DNA from: an uncultured Porphyromonas sp.
GTDB lineage: Bacteria; Bacteroidota; Bacteroidia; Bacteroidales; Porphyromonadaceae
NCBI GenBank assembly: GCA_902465775.1
Contig: CABQOJ010000088.1
Location: 1 to 5,522, forward strand
DNA length: 5,522 bases
Reading direction: 5' to 3'
Below are positions 1 to 5,522 of the stretch, one piece after another; the stretch's first letter is position 1, and each line of letters opens with the position of its first letter. Both the position numbers and the translations under genes were made by a program. The notes beneath the pieces were generated by a model. That model ran no database searches. It was not told where the DNA came from and saw nothing but the letters and a program-made list of their open reading frames with translations.

Positions 1-51
1 GATGTCGGGACACTCCGTGGCGGTCGTTTCGAGAGAGTTGTGATCAGTCAT
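1..51 (-). CDS. Start of an unidentified gene, cut by the left edge
   Basis: An ATG at 51-49 opens a minus-strand frame that runs 17 codons to the window edge without a stop (MTDHNSLETTATECPDI). The frame upstream is closed by a TAG at 87-85, with no other ATG, GTG or TTG in between, so this ATG is the natural start if the gene is real. A Bacteroidetes-type -7 box lies about 25 bases upstream, and the gene sits beyond the hydF terminator, so it looks like a separate transcription unit in the same direction as the hyd genes. Seventeen residues are too few to identify a family, and no function is proposed. Confidence 0.5.
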   Translation of the reverse strand, partial: MTDHNSLETTATECPDI

Positions 52-76
52 GAGGTCTACTTGTAGTACTGTCCCA

Positions 77-84
77 CAAAGATA
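77..84 (-). promoter_or_regulatory. Possible Bacteroidetes -7 promoter box for the gene at 1-51
   Basis: The minus strand reads TATCTTTG, an exact match to the Bacteroidetes sigma-factor -7 consensus TAnnTTTG. It lies 25 bases before the ATG at 51, which leaves room for a short leader. I see no convincing TTG/TTTG -33 element at the expected distance (about 104-111 region), so the call rests on the -7 box and its position alone. Confidence 0.4.
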
Positions 85-130
85 CTAATTTGCTACCTAC
101 GAGCGACCTCTACGCGAGAGTAGCTTGACT

Positions 131-144
131 ATCAATCTATTGAT
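131..144. repeat. Short perfect inverted repeat, possible operator
   Basis: ATCAAT and ATTGAT are perfect 6-base inverted arms separated by the two bases CT. The repeat sits about 80 bases before the ATG at 51, upstream of the putative -7 box. That position would suit a regulator binding site, but a repeat this short and AT-rich can occur by chance. Confidence 0.25.
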
Positions 145-229
145 CTGGCGCATCTCGAGGCATTTTGCTGAGAAATGCAAATCTCTACGAAGGAATCCTC
201 AAACAGCTCGCTGGAAAAGGACCATTTTC

Positions 230-313
230 TCGGAAGAATGGGAAATCTCTTCGGAAGAATGAAATGAAACTTCGGAAGAAGCAAATCGTAAGTCCGAAGA
301 ATTTATCTTTTCC
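230..313. repeat. Four-copy 21-bp degenerate tandem repeat
   Basis: Units begin at 230, 251, 272 and 293, exactly 21 bases apart. Their shared core on the plus strand is TCGGAAGAATG (copies 1 and 2 identical over these 11 bases; copy 3 TCGGAAGAAGC; copy 4 TCCGAAGAATT). The rest of each unit is more variable but AAAT-rich, and the plus strand is strongly purine-biased. A degraded related stretch lies just upstream: ATGCAAATCTCTACGAAGG (175-193) resembles the junction of units 1 and 2. The array lies immediately downstream of the hyd terminator as transcribed. Its function is unknown. It could be a degenerating minisatellite, a genome-wide intergenic repeat family, or phased protein-binding sites, since 21 bp is about two helical turns. 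Confidence 0.8.
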
Positions 314-326
314 TCCTGAGGAATAG

Positions 327-367
327 AAAAACATCCATCGAGAAAGTCCGATTTCTCTCGGTGGATG
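327..367 (-). terminator. Intrinsic terminator of the hyd operon
   Basis: Read on the minus strand, CATCCA (367-362) pairs with TGGATG (337-332). After one A-C mismatch, CGAGA (360-356) pairs with TCTCG (343-339), then a further mismatch leads into a loop of about 8-10 bases. The stem is followed at once by TTTTT (331-327) and another T-rich stretch. This is the form of a rho-independent terminator, starting about 45 bases past the hydF stop. On the plus strand the hairpin is not followed by a T-run, so it should act only for the minus-strand operon. Confidence 0.82.
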
Positions 368-411
368 CTTGTGGATCTTTAGACTATAGGGTCTCTCCCT
401 TGAGGAGCTGG

Positions 412-1608
412 CTACGGGAGGGTCACTTTGTCGAGGATGCCCGTGAGGTAGGCTATCGCTAGTCCGTAGTTGGTCATTGGCACCTGCTGAGCCGTGGCGA
501 GGTCTTGGCGGGAGATGAGCATGCGGCGGTTGAACATACAGCCACCGCAGTGGATGACGAGGTCGTAGGGCGTGAGATCCTCGGGGAAGTCTCGACCAGA
601 CACATGCTCGATGGTGAGCGTCTCGCCGATGCGCTTGCGGAGGAGGCGGGGGAGCTTGACCGTGCCAATGTCCTCGCCCTCAGGAGCGTGAGTGCAAGCC
701 TCCGCAATAAGTATACGGCTGGCGGGCGTGAGCTGACCAATGGCTCCGGCTCCGGCGACAAGTCGCTCGAGGTCACCACGCTGGGCGCTCATGAGGATGG
801 AGAAAGAGGTGAGCCGACAACCCTCGGGGACCAACGGCTCGACGGTGGCGAAGACTTGCGAGTCGGTGATGATGAGCTGAGGCGGGGTGGCTAGCTTGGA
901 TAGCGCTGCGGGGAGCTGCTCAGGGGTGACGCATAGGGCGTGGCACCCTCTGTCTAGCAATGCTCTGATGGTCTGCACCTGTGGCAAGATGAGTCGTCCT
1001 GCGGGGGCTGAGCTGTCTTGTGGCATGACGAGGAGCACGAGGTCGCCCGCTTGGCAAAGGTTGCCGAGGAGCGAGGGGGCTGGCTCCGACTCATTGCTTA
1101 GCGTTCGCCGGATCGCCTCAAGTAGGGCGTCCAAACTCTTTTCATCGTCCTGACGTAGCGTAAGGGGAGTGTGACCGAAGCATCGCATGATCTCCTCTTG
1201 TCGCTCTAGCCACGAGCTTTGCTCAGGCAGGTCGGCACGAGCGATGATCGGGAGTGTCGGCACGCTGGCCTTTTGCAAAGTGGTTATGATCGGAGTGTCG
1301 AGGGACTCTTCGCAACTGAGTAGGTAGAGGATCAGATCGGCAGAGCTTAGAGCTTGCTGTGTGACCCGCTGTCGCTCGGCTCCGAGGGGTGTGTCGTCGG
1401 CTAGTCCTGGGGTGTCGACCAGTAGGACGGGTCCTACGCTGGGCAGCTCGAAGAGCTTCTCCACGCTGTCCGTTGTGGTGCCTGCTTGGTCAGACACGAG
1501 CGACCGCTCTTGGCGTAGCAGGCGGTTGTAGAGCGTAGACTTGCCACTGTTGACCTGCCCTACGAGAACGATTCGTTTGCGCTCGGATGCGTCCTTTCTA
1601 GAAGCCAT
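412..1608 (-). CDS. hydF: [FeFe] hydrogenase H-cluster maturation GTPase HydF
   Basis: HydF is the cytoplasmic scaffold that carries the [2Fe] subcluster made with HydE and HydG and delivers it to apo-hydrogenase. The 398-residue length is normal for the family. The N-terminal GTPase domain shows the P-loop GQVNSGKS (17-24), the G2 loop GTTTD (43-47) and G3 DTPGL (65-69). A middle dimerisation domain includes GRLILPQVQTIRALLD and LIITDSQVF. The C-terminal Fe-S domain has the HydF signature C305-x-H307-x45-H353-C354-x2-C357, followed by the family motif PMTNYG. One oddity is that the G4 NKxD motif is replaced by ARAD (123-126), and a clear G5 SA motif is also missing. The ATG at 1608 places the P-loop at the usual position. 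Fifteen bases separate it from hydG, and it is the last gene before the terminator. The assignment is secure; normal GTPase activity is less so. Confidence 0.96.
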   Translation of the reverse strand: MASRKDASERKRIVLVGQVNSGKSTLYNRLLRQERSLVSDQAGTTTDSVEKLFELPSVGPVLLVDTPGLADDTPLGAERQRVTQQALSSADLILYLLSCEESLDTPIITTLQKASVPTLPIIARADLPEQSSWLERQEEIMRCFGHTPLTLRQDDEKSLDALLEAIRRTLSNESEPAPSLLGNLCQAGDLVLLVMPQDSSAPAGRLILPQVQTIRALLDRGCHALCVTPEQLPAALSKLATPPQLIITDSQVFATVEPLVPEGCRLTSFSILMSAQRGDLERLVAGAGAIGQLTPASRILIAEACTHAPEGEDIGTVKLPRLLRKRIGETLTIEHVSGRDFPEDLTPYDLVIHCGGCMFNRRMLISRQDLATAQQVPMTNYGLAIAYLTGILDKVTLP

Positions 1609-1623
1609 ACCCTTTTTCGTCTA

Positions 1624-3042
1624 TTAAAAGCGGAAGTCTCGCTCTCCAGCCTTGATCTGCTGAAGACGCTGCTGAGCGATGCCACGAACCCGCTCATTGG
1701 GGATCGTGGGGAGCTGCTGCGAGATCATCTCTAGTCCCAGCTCACGGGTAGTGGGTGAAGCGTAATCCTCGAGGTACTCCTGCAGTGTCAGGAGCGCATT
1801 GGGACCGCAGCAGTTGGAGATCTGACCACTCTTGCAGAGCGACATGAAGCGGTCTCCGGTACGTCCCTCACGATAGCAAGCGGTGCAGAAGCTCGGGATG
1901 TGTCCCTGCTGGAGGAGCCAGTAGACTACCTCGTCGAGGGTGCGTGGGTCGCTCACCTCAAACTGCTCCGAGTGGGCAGCCTCTGTCGTCTGTGCGTAGC
2001 CTCCCACGGAGGTGCGGGAGCCACCGCTGATCTGCGACACGCCTACGTGGAGAGCCCGCTGTCGTACCGCTTCACGTTCGCGGGTTGAGACGATCATTCC
2101 TGTGTAGGGGACCGCCAGTCGAGCCACCGCAATGATGTGGAGGAAGGTGTCGTCGGGGATTGCCTCGGGGAAGGAGTCGAGCGAGATGTCATCGGCTGGG
2201 CAAATGCGTGGCACGCTGATCGTGTGAGGGCCTACGCCAAAGGTCGCCTCCAAATGCTCCGCATGCATCATCAGTCCGACGAAGTCGTAGCGGTAAGTGC
2301 TCAGACCAAAGAGTACGCCCAGACCAACATCGTCAATGCCCCCTTGCATGGCTCGATCCATGGACTCGGTATGGTAGGCGTAGTCACTCTTAGGCCCTCT
2401 CGGGTGTAGCTCCTCGTAGTGCTCCTTGTGGTAAGTCTCCTGGAAGAGAATGTAAGTGCCGATGCCCGCCTCGTGAAGCATACGATACTCCTCGACGGTG
2501 GTTGCGGCGATGTTCACATTGACACGACGGATAGCTCCGTTCTTATGATGTATGGAGTAGATCGTCTGGATCGACTCAAGGATATATTCGATCGGGTTGT
2601 TGCGTGGATCTTCGCCAGCCTCGAGGGCGAGACGCTTGTGCCCCATGTCTTGCAGGGCGATCACCTCTTGTCGTATCTGCTCCTGCGTCAGCTTGTGACG
2701 GGGAATGGTGCGGTTCTTAGCGTGGTAAGGGCAATAGACACAACCATTGATACAGTAGTTGGAGAGGTAGAGCGGAGCAAAGAGGACAATGCGCTTACCG
2801 TAGAAGCGTAGCTTGATCTGCTCGGCCAGCTGTGCCACTCGTTGCCGTGTCGCAGGGTCCTCAGCGAGGAGGAGTACGGCCGCCTCGCGGTGGTCTAGCC
2901 CACGCATCTCCGCAGCTTTGCGTAAGATGTCGGAGATCATTTTCTCATCATCTTTATGTTGCTCCGCATAGCGGAGGGTGTCGATGATTTCATCATGATT
3001 GATGAAGTCACAGGCATCGTGTGATTGCTTATCGTAACTCAT
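1624..3042 (-). CDS. hydG: [FeFe] hydrogenase maturase HydG, radical SAM tyrosine lyase
   Basis: HydG cleaves tyrosine to p-cresol and dehydroglycine and turns the latter into the CO and CN ligands of an Fe synthon for the H-cluster. The protein has 472 residues, the standard length. The radical SAM [4Fe-4S] motif is C97-x3-C101-x2-C104 (CINGCVYC). The C-terminal auxiliary cluster motif CxxC-x22-C is intact as C386, C389 and C412, which separates HydG from the thiamine enzyme ThiH. The HAEHLEATFGVGPHTISVPR segment includes H263, the probable counterpart of the histidine ligand of the extra 'dangler' iron. GGSRTSVGGY (340-349) and the terminal RDFRF are also HydG-like. The ATG at 3042 follows hydE by 12 bases with only a weak purine-rich leader (AGAGAATG), as is common in Bacteroidetes. 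Nothing is truncated, and all known catalytic cysteines are present. Confidence 0.97.
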   Translation of the reverse strand: MSYDKQSHDACDFINHDEIIDTLRYAEQHKDDEKMISDILRKAAEMRGLDHREAAVLLLAEDPATRQRVAQLAEQIKLRFYGKRIVLFAPLYLSNYCINGCVYCPYHAKNRTIPRHKLTQEQIRQEVIALQDMGHKRLALEAGEDPRNNPIEYILESIQTIYSIHHKNGAIRRVNVNIAATTVEEYRMLHEAGIGTYILFQETYHKEHYEELHPRGPKSDYAYHTESMDRAMQGGIDDVGLGVLFGLSTYRYDFVGLMMHAEHLEATFGVGPHTISVPRICPADDISLDSFPEAIPDDTFLHIIAVARLAVPYTGMIVSTREREAVRQRALHVGVSQISGGSRTSVGGYAQTTEAAHSEQFEVSDPRTLDEVVYWLLQQGHIPSFCTACYREGRTGDRFMSLCKSGQISNCCGPNALLTLQEYLEDYASPTTRELGLEMISQQLPTIPNERVRGIAQQRLQQIKAGERDFRF

Positions 3043-3054
3043 ACATTCATTCTC

Positions 3055-4104
3055 TTAGCTGGCAGGAGCGTCTCCACGCCCCCAGTCTATTTGGTAGCCT
3101 ATGGTGTCTAGTTGTGCCTGCAGGAGAGCGACTCCCTCGGCAGCCTCAGACCCTGAGTAGGCTTTGTTGTTATACAGAGCGTAGTCGGCTCTGTGGTTTA
3201 ATGGGGATAGATTGGGCATCACCACATTGCACCCAGATCGTATGGCGGCTAGGCGACCCTCGGGGTGGAGCGTCGCGACAGCGGTCGTGGCGGGGATCAG
3301 CGCCCGTGGATTGAGGAGCCGACAGAGTGCGAGGAAGCGCAGTGTCATCGACAGGCTCCCCGCGGGGTAGGTGCCCAGGGGTGTGTCCTCATGCGGGATG
3401 AATGGTCCGACGCCTATCATCGCGGGCTGCAAGCGACGGATGAAGTCTAGGTCTTGCGCTAAGTGGGCGGTCGTCTGTCCTGGCGAACCAATCATCACGC
3501 CTGTCCCCACTTGGTAGCCGATCTGCTTGAGGTCTCGTAGCGCTTGTAGCCGATGCTCCTGAGCCATCGTGCTGGGGTGCAGGCTCTGGTAATGCTCCTT
3601 GTCGTAAGTCTCGTGGCGGAGCAGGTAGCGGTTGGCACCAGCGCGAAAGAGCGCCTCGTACTCCGCATACTCCATCTCTCCGAGCGAAAGCGTGATAGCG
3701 CACTCTGGATAGCTAGTCCGTATGTTGCGTACCAGCGAGACCAAGCGCTCGCCTCGCCAATAGGGATCTTCGCCACCCTGTAGCACGAAGGTGCGAAAGC
3801 CGATCTCGTATCCTCTTTCGCTGGCCGACATCACTTCGTCGGCTGTGAGCCGATAGCGGGTGACGCGCTCATTGCCTGAGCGGATGCCACAGTAGTAGCA
3901 GTCGTTGCGACAAACGTTTGATATCTCAATGAGACCGCGCAGATAGATCCTCCGTCCGAACTGCTGCTCCGCAATAGCCTCGGCACGCACCTGAAGCTCA
4001 TGCTCGAGGTGCGTGTCGCTACTGTCTAATAGAGCCTTCAGCTCAGGGATGGAGGCTGTCGCTACTTGGTCTAGCGTATCACTCTTTCTCCTTGTAGTTA
4101 GCAT
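3055..4104 (-). CDS. hydE: [FeFe] hydrogenase maturase HydE, radical SAM
   Basis: HydE is a radical SAM enzyme that acts after HydG on the Fe-CO-CN synthon on the route to the [2Fe] subcluster. I chose the ATG at 4104 rather than the one at 4161. It gives 349 residues, close to characterised HydE, puts the radical SAM motif C65-x3-C69-x2-C72 (CRNDCYYC) where the family has it, and cuts the overlap with the hydrogenase from 83 to 26 bases. Family motifs are EISNVCRNDCYYCG, VLQGGEDP, LSLGE, NRYLLRHET, GVGPFIPHEDTPLG and IPATTA. The C-terminal cysteines that hold a second, non-essential cluster in some HydE proteins are absent: the segment after NVVMPNLSP has no cysteine. The overlap with the hydrogenase suggests coupled translation. 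The assignment is firm; the exact start is probable. Confidence 0.95.
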   Translation of the reverse strand: MLTTRRKSDTLDQVATASIPELKALLDSSDTHLEHELQVRAEAIAEQQFGRRIYLRGLIEISNVCRNDCYYCGIRSGNERVTRYRLTADEVMSASERGYEIGFRTFVLQGGEDPYWRGERLVSLVRNIRTSYPECAITLSLGEMEYAEYEALFRAGANRYLLRHETYDKEHYQSLHPSTMAQEHRLQALRDLKQIGYQVGTGVMIGSPGQTTAHLAQDLDFIRRLQPAMIGVGPFIPHEDTPLGTYPAGSLSMTLRFLALCRLLNPRALIPATTAVATLHPEGRLAAIRSGCNVVMPNLSPLNHRADYALYNNKAYSGSEAAEGVALLQAQLDTIGYQIDWGRGDAPAS

Positions 4105-5522
4105 AGGTGAGGTCGATCTTCTCCACCTCTTTGAGTAGCTGACGGCGACCTGCGAGTACATCGTTGAAGGCGCTGGGTCCTGTCACACATCCACCGAGAC
4201 AAGCCATCACCTCAACGAACTGTGTGTCAGCCTTGCCACGCTTGCCGTAAGCCTTGAGCTTGGCGACCGCTTTCTTGTCCATACCCGCTATCTCCTCAGC
4301 GGTGAGGCGCTCTACGAAGTCCTTGTACTCCTCCGTATTGCTCAGATAGGAGATGACAGCATCCTTGACACCGCCATTGCGAGCGAAGGCGTGCGCCTCA
4401 CGGACGGACTCAACGGCAGGCTTGTACCCCTCGACTGTATTGATGTCTATGTCCAGTCCCTCTAGGATAGAGCCTAGCTCCTCAAAGGTGACCACCATAT
4501 CAACATCTACGTTGGGACGCTTGATCTCCTTGCGCTTAGCCACGCAAGGACCGAAGAAGACGATCTTGCTGTCGGGGTAAAGCTTGCGCGCACGCTCTGC
4601 CGTGTAGACCATCGGCGAGTGTGAGCTAGAGACAAAAGGCTTGAGCCCGGGTGCATGCTTGTCCACCAGCTCGTAGAAGGAAGGACAGCACGAAGTGGTC
4701 ATAAAGGCTTGGCCAGCTTCGATCTTCTCCACTAGCTCCTTACCCTCGTGGCTTACCGTGTCCATAGCTCCCTGAGCCACCTCGATGACGTCGTGGAAGC
4801 CGATCTTCTTGATTGCGCCGTAGACCTGCTCACGGGTTGCCTTAAACTGACCAAGGATCGCAGGAGCCACGATAGCCACCACCTGCTCGCCACGCTCTAT
4901 AGCGCCTAGCACGTCAAAGACCTGCGAGATCTCAAAGATAGCGCCAAAGGGACAAGCATTCAGACAAGCACCGCAGTAGATACACTTAGACTCGTCAATA
5001 TGCTCGATACCATCCTCGTCCTTGCTGATGGCACCCACCGGGCATGACTCTTCGCAAGGCACAGGTATGTAGACGATCGCATGATAGGGGCAGTTCTTGT
5101 GGCACTGACCGCAGCTGATACATACATCGTGATCGATCAGAGCCTGGCCATTCTTTTGGAATGAGATGCAGTTCTTCGGGCAGTTGCTCGAGCAGGCACG
5201 GCTCACGCAGCCACGGCAGAGGTTAGACACCTCATAGTTGATCTGTACGCACGAGGTGCACGCCTCATCGATGACGCAGAGGACATTCTTCTTCGTCGGC
5301 TGTGGACGATGCAGTGCCGTGTGAGCGTACTCCGATAGTGGTGTGAGCTCATCCTCCTCGTCCTGCATGTCAAAGCCTAGGAGAGGAAACATCTTGTACT
5401 TCCATACGGCGCGCTCCTTATGGGGGCAACAACGTCCTAGTACATTGCGCTTCTTACGAGGACTCAGCTCGAGAGGAATCCGATCTATCGTCTTAATCAA
5501 TTGGTCTTGACGCCACTTAGCC
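4079..5522 (-). CDS. hydA: [FeFe] hydrogenase, group-B-like catalytic subunit, 5' end outside window
   Basis: This is the H2-forming or H2-oxidising enzyme that the maturases serve, presumably cytoplasmic and coupled to ferredoxin. The frame is open to the right edge, and the TTG at 5500-5498 is only an internal codon, so the true start lies outside. Positions below count that codon as 1 (473 residues onward). Cysteine-rich Fe-S motifs come first: C95-x2-C98-x4-C103-x3-C107P, C127-x2-C130-x2-C133-x3-C137P, C149-x3-C153P and C173-x2-C176-x2-C179-x3-C183P, suggesting three or four [4Fe-4S] clusters. The H-cluster domain follows with TSCCPSF (269-275), GPCVAKRKE (317-325) and EVMACLGGCVTGP (430-442), so the four H-cluster cysteines C271, C319, C434 and C438 and the adjacent C272 are all present. 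GPC in place of MPC, and GGCVTGP, point to group B rather than the classic group A enzymes. The group assignment and the gene symbol are by family resemblance only. Confidence 0.93.
   Translation of the reverse strand, partial: AKWRQDQLIKTIDRIPLELSPRKKRNVLGRCCPHKERAVWKYKMFPLLGFDMQDEEDELTPLSEYAHTALHRPQPTKKNVLCVIDEACTSCVQINYEVSNLCRGCVSRACSSNCPKNCISFQKNGQALIDHDVCISCGQCHKNCPYHAIVYIPVPCEESCPVGAISKDEDGIEHIDESKCIYCGACLNACPFGAIFEISQVFDVLGAIERGEQVVAIVAPAILGQFKATREQVYGAIKKIGFHDVIEVAQGAMDTVSHEGKELVEKIEAGQAFMTTSCCPSFYELVDKHAPGLKPFVSSSHSPMVYTAERARKLYPDSKIVFFGPCVAKRKEIKRPNVDVDMVVTFEELGSILEGLDIDINTVEGYKPAVESVREAHAFARNGGVKDAVISYLSNTEEYKDFVERLTAEEIAGMDKKAVAKLKAYGKRGKADTQFVEVMACLGGCVTGPSAFNDVLAGRRQLLKEVEKIDLTYANYKEKE

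Larger units (their letters stand above)
52..411. other. Intergenic region between hydF and the next gene
   Basis: This 360-base stretch lies between the stop of hydF and the start of the left-edge gene. It holds, from right to left, the hyd operon terminator, a 21-bp-phased tandem repeat, a small hairpin (GCATTT at 160-165 with AAATGC at 173-178, 7-base loop, no T-run on either side), the inverted repeat at 131-144 and the -7 box at 77-84. No tRNA, rRNA or convincing gene is visible. A plus-strand frame from a TTG at 165 to a TAG at 324-326 (53 residues) is open, but I do not accept it as a gene. Confidence 0.75.

Noticed and set aside
160..178. Hairpin GCATTT/AAATGC as a second terminator
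   Set aside because: The stem is only six base pairs and is not followed by a T-run on either strand.
230..313. CRISPR array
   Set aside because: Units are only 21 bases with degenerate repeats and no unique spacers of 30 bases or more, and no cas genes are present.
165..326. A 53-codon plus-strand frame (TTG start, TAG stop) running through the 21-bp repeat and encoding RKNxxxL heptads
   Set aside because: It has a weak start codon and no ribosome binding site, its length comes from a repeat unit divisible by three, and it ends at the edge of the operon terminator. The opposite strand is open over the repeat as well, so openness is not evidence of coding.
505..1153. Long plus-strand open frames opposite hydF
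   Set aside because: They lie antisense to a fully recognised HydF, show no family motifs and have low-complexity composition typical of shadow frames in biased codons.
1900..2811. Plus-strand open frames opposite hydG
   Set aside because: They are antisense to conserved HydG coding sequence, with no recognisable domains, promoter or ribosome binding site.
3389..3776. Minus-strand alternate-frame open frames within hydE
   Set aside because: Their products are arginine/serine-rich with no family resemblance, and they sit out of frame inside intact HydE.
4105..4161. Upstream ATG at 4161 as the hydE start, adding 19 residues
   Set aside because: The added residues are translated out of frame from the hydrogenase C-terminal coding region, do not fit HydE N-termini, and would shift the radical SAM motif from its usual position.

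Overview
The window holds one compact gene set for [FeFe]-hydrogen metabolism, all on the minus strand. In transcription order (right to left) it has a group-B-like [FeFe] hydrogenase whose 5' end lies beyond the right edge, then the three H-cluster maturases hydE, hydG and hydF. The hydrogenase/hydE junction overlaps by 26 nt with the start I prefer. The hydE-hydG and hydG-hydF gaps are 12 and 15 nt. The set therefore reads as one operon in which the enzyme and its whole assembly pathway are expressed together. An intrinsic terminator follows hydF.

Organism (inference): a strictly anaerobic, fermentative Bacteroidetes, possibly Porphyromonas-like. The reasons are the protein style of HydF/HydG/HydE and the hydrogenase, weak or absent Shine-Dalgarno sequences, a TAnnTTTG-type -7 promoter box before the next gene, and moderate GC. 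The species cannot be fixed from this window.

Layout: 1-51 is the start of another minus-strand gene, cut by the left edge. 52-411 is non-coding. It contains a probable promoter box for that gene, a small inverted repeat, a strictly 21-bp-phased degenerate tandem repeat (230-313) and the operon terminator (327-367). 412-1608 is hydF, 1624-3042 is hydG, 3055-4104 is hydE, and 4079 to the right edge is the hydrogenase.

How the genes work together: by family knowledge, HydG (radical SAM tyrosine lyase) makes the Fe-CO-CN synthon, HydE (radical SAM) processes it further, HydF (GTPase and Fe-S scaffold) carries the assembled [2Fe] subcluster, and the hydrogenase accepts it next to its [4Fe-4S] cluster. 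The enzyme probably disposes of reductant from ferredoxin as H2 during fermentation. No undescribed system is evident. The points most worth a second look are the 21-bp phased array, the degenerate G4 nucleotide-specificity motif in HydF, and the group-B-type H-cluster motifs and unusual Fe-S cysteine layout of the hydrogenase.
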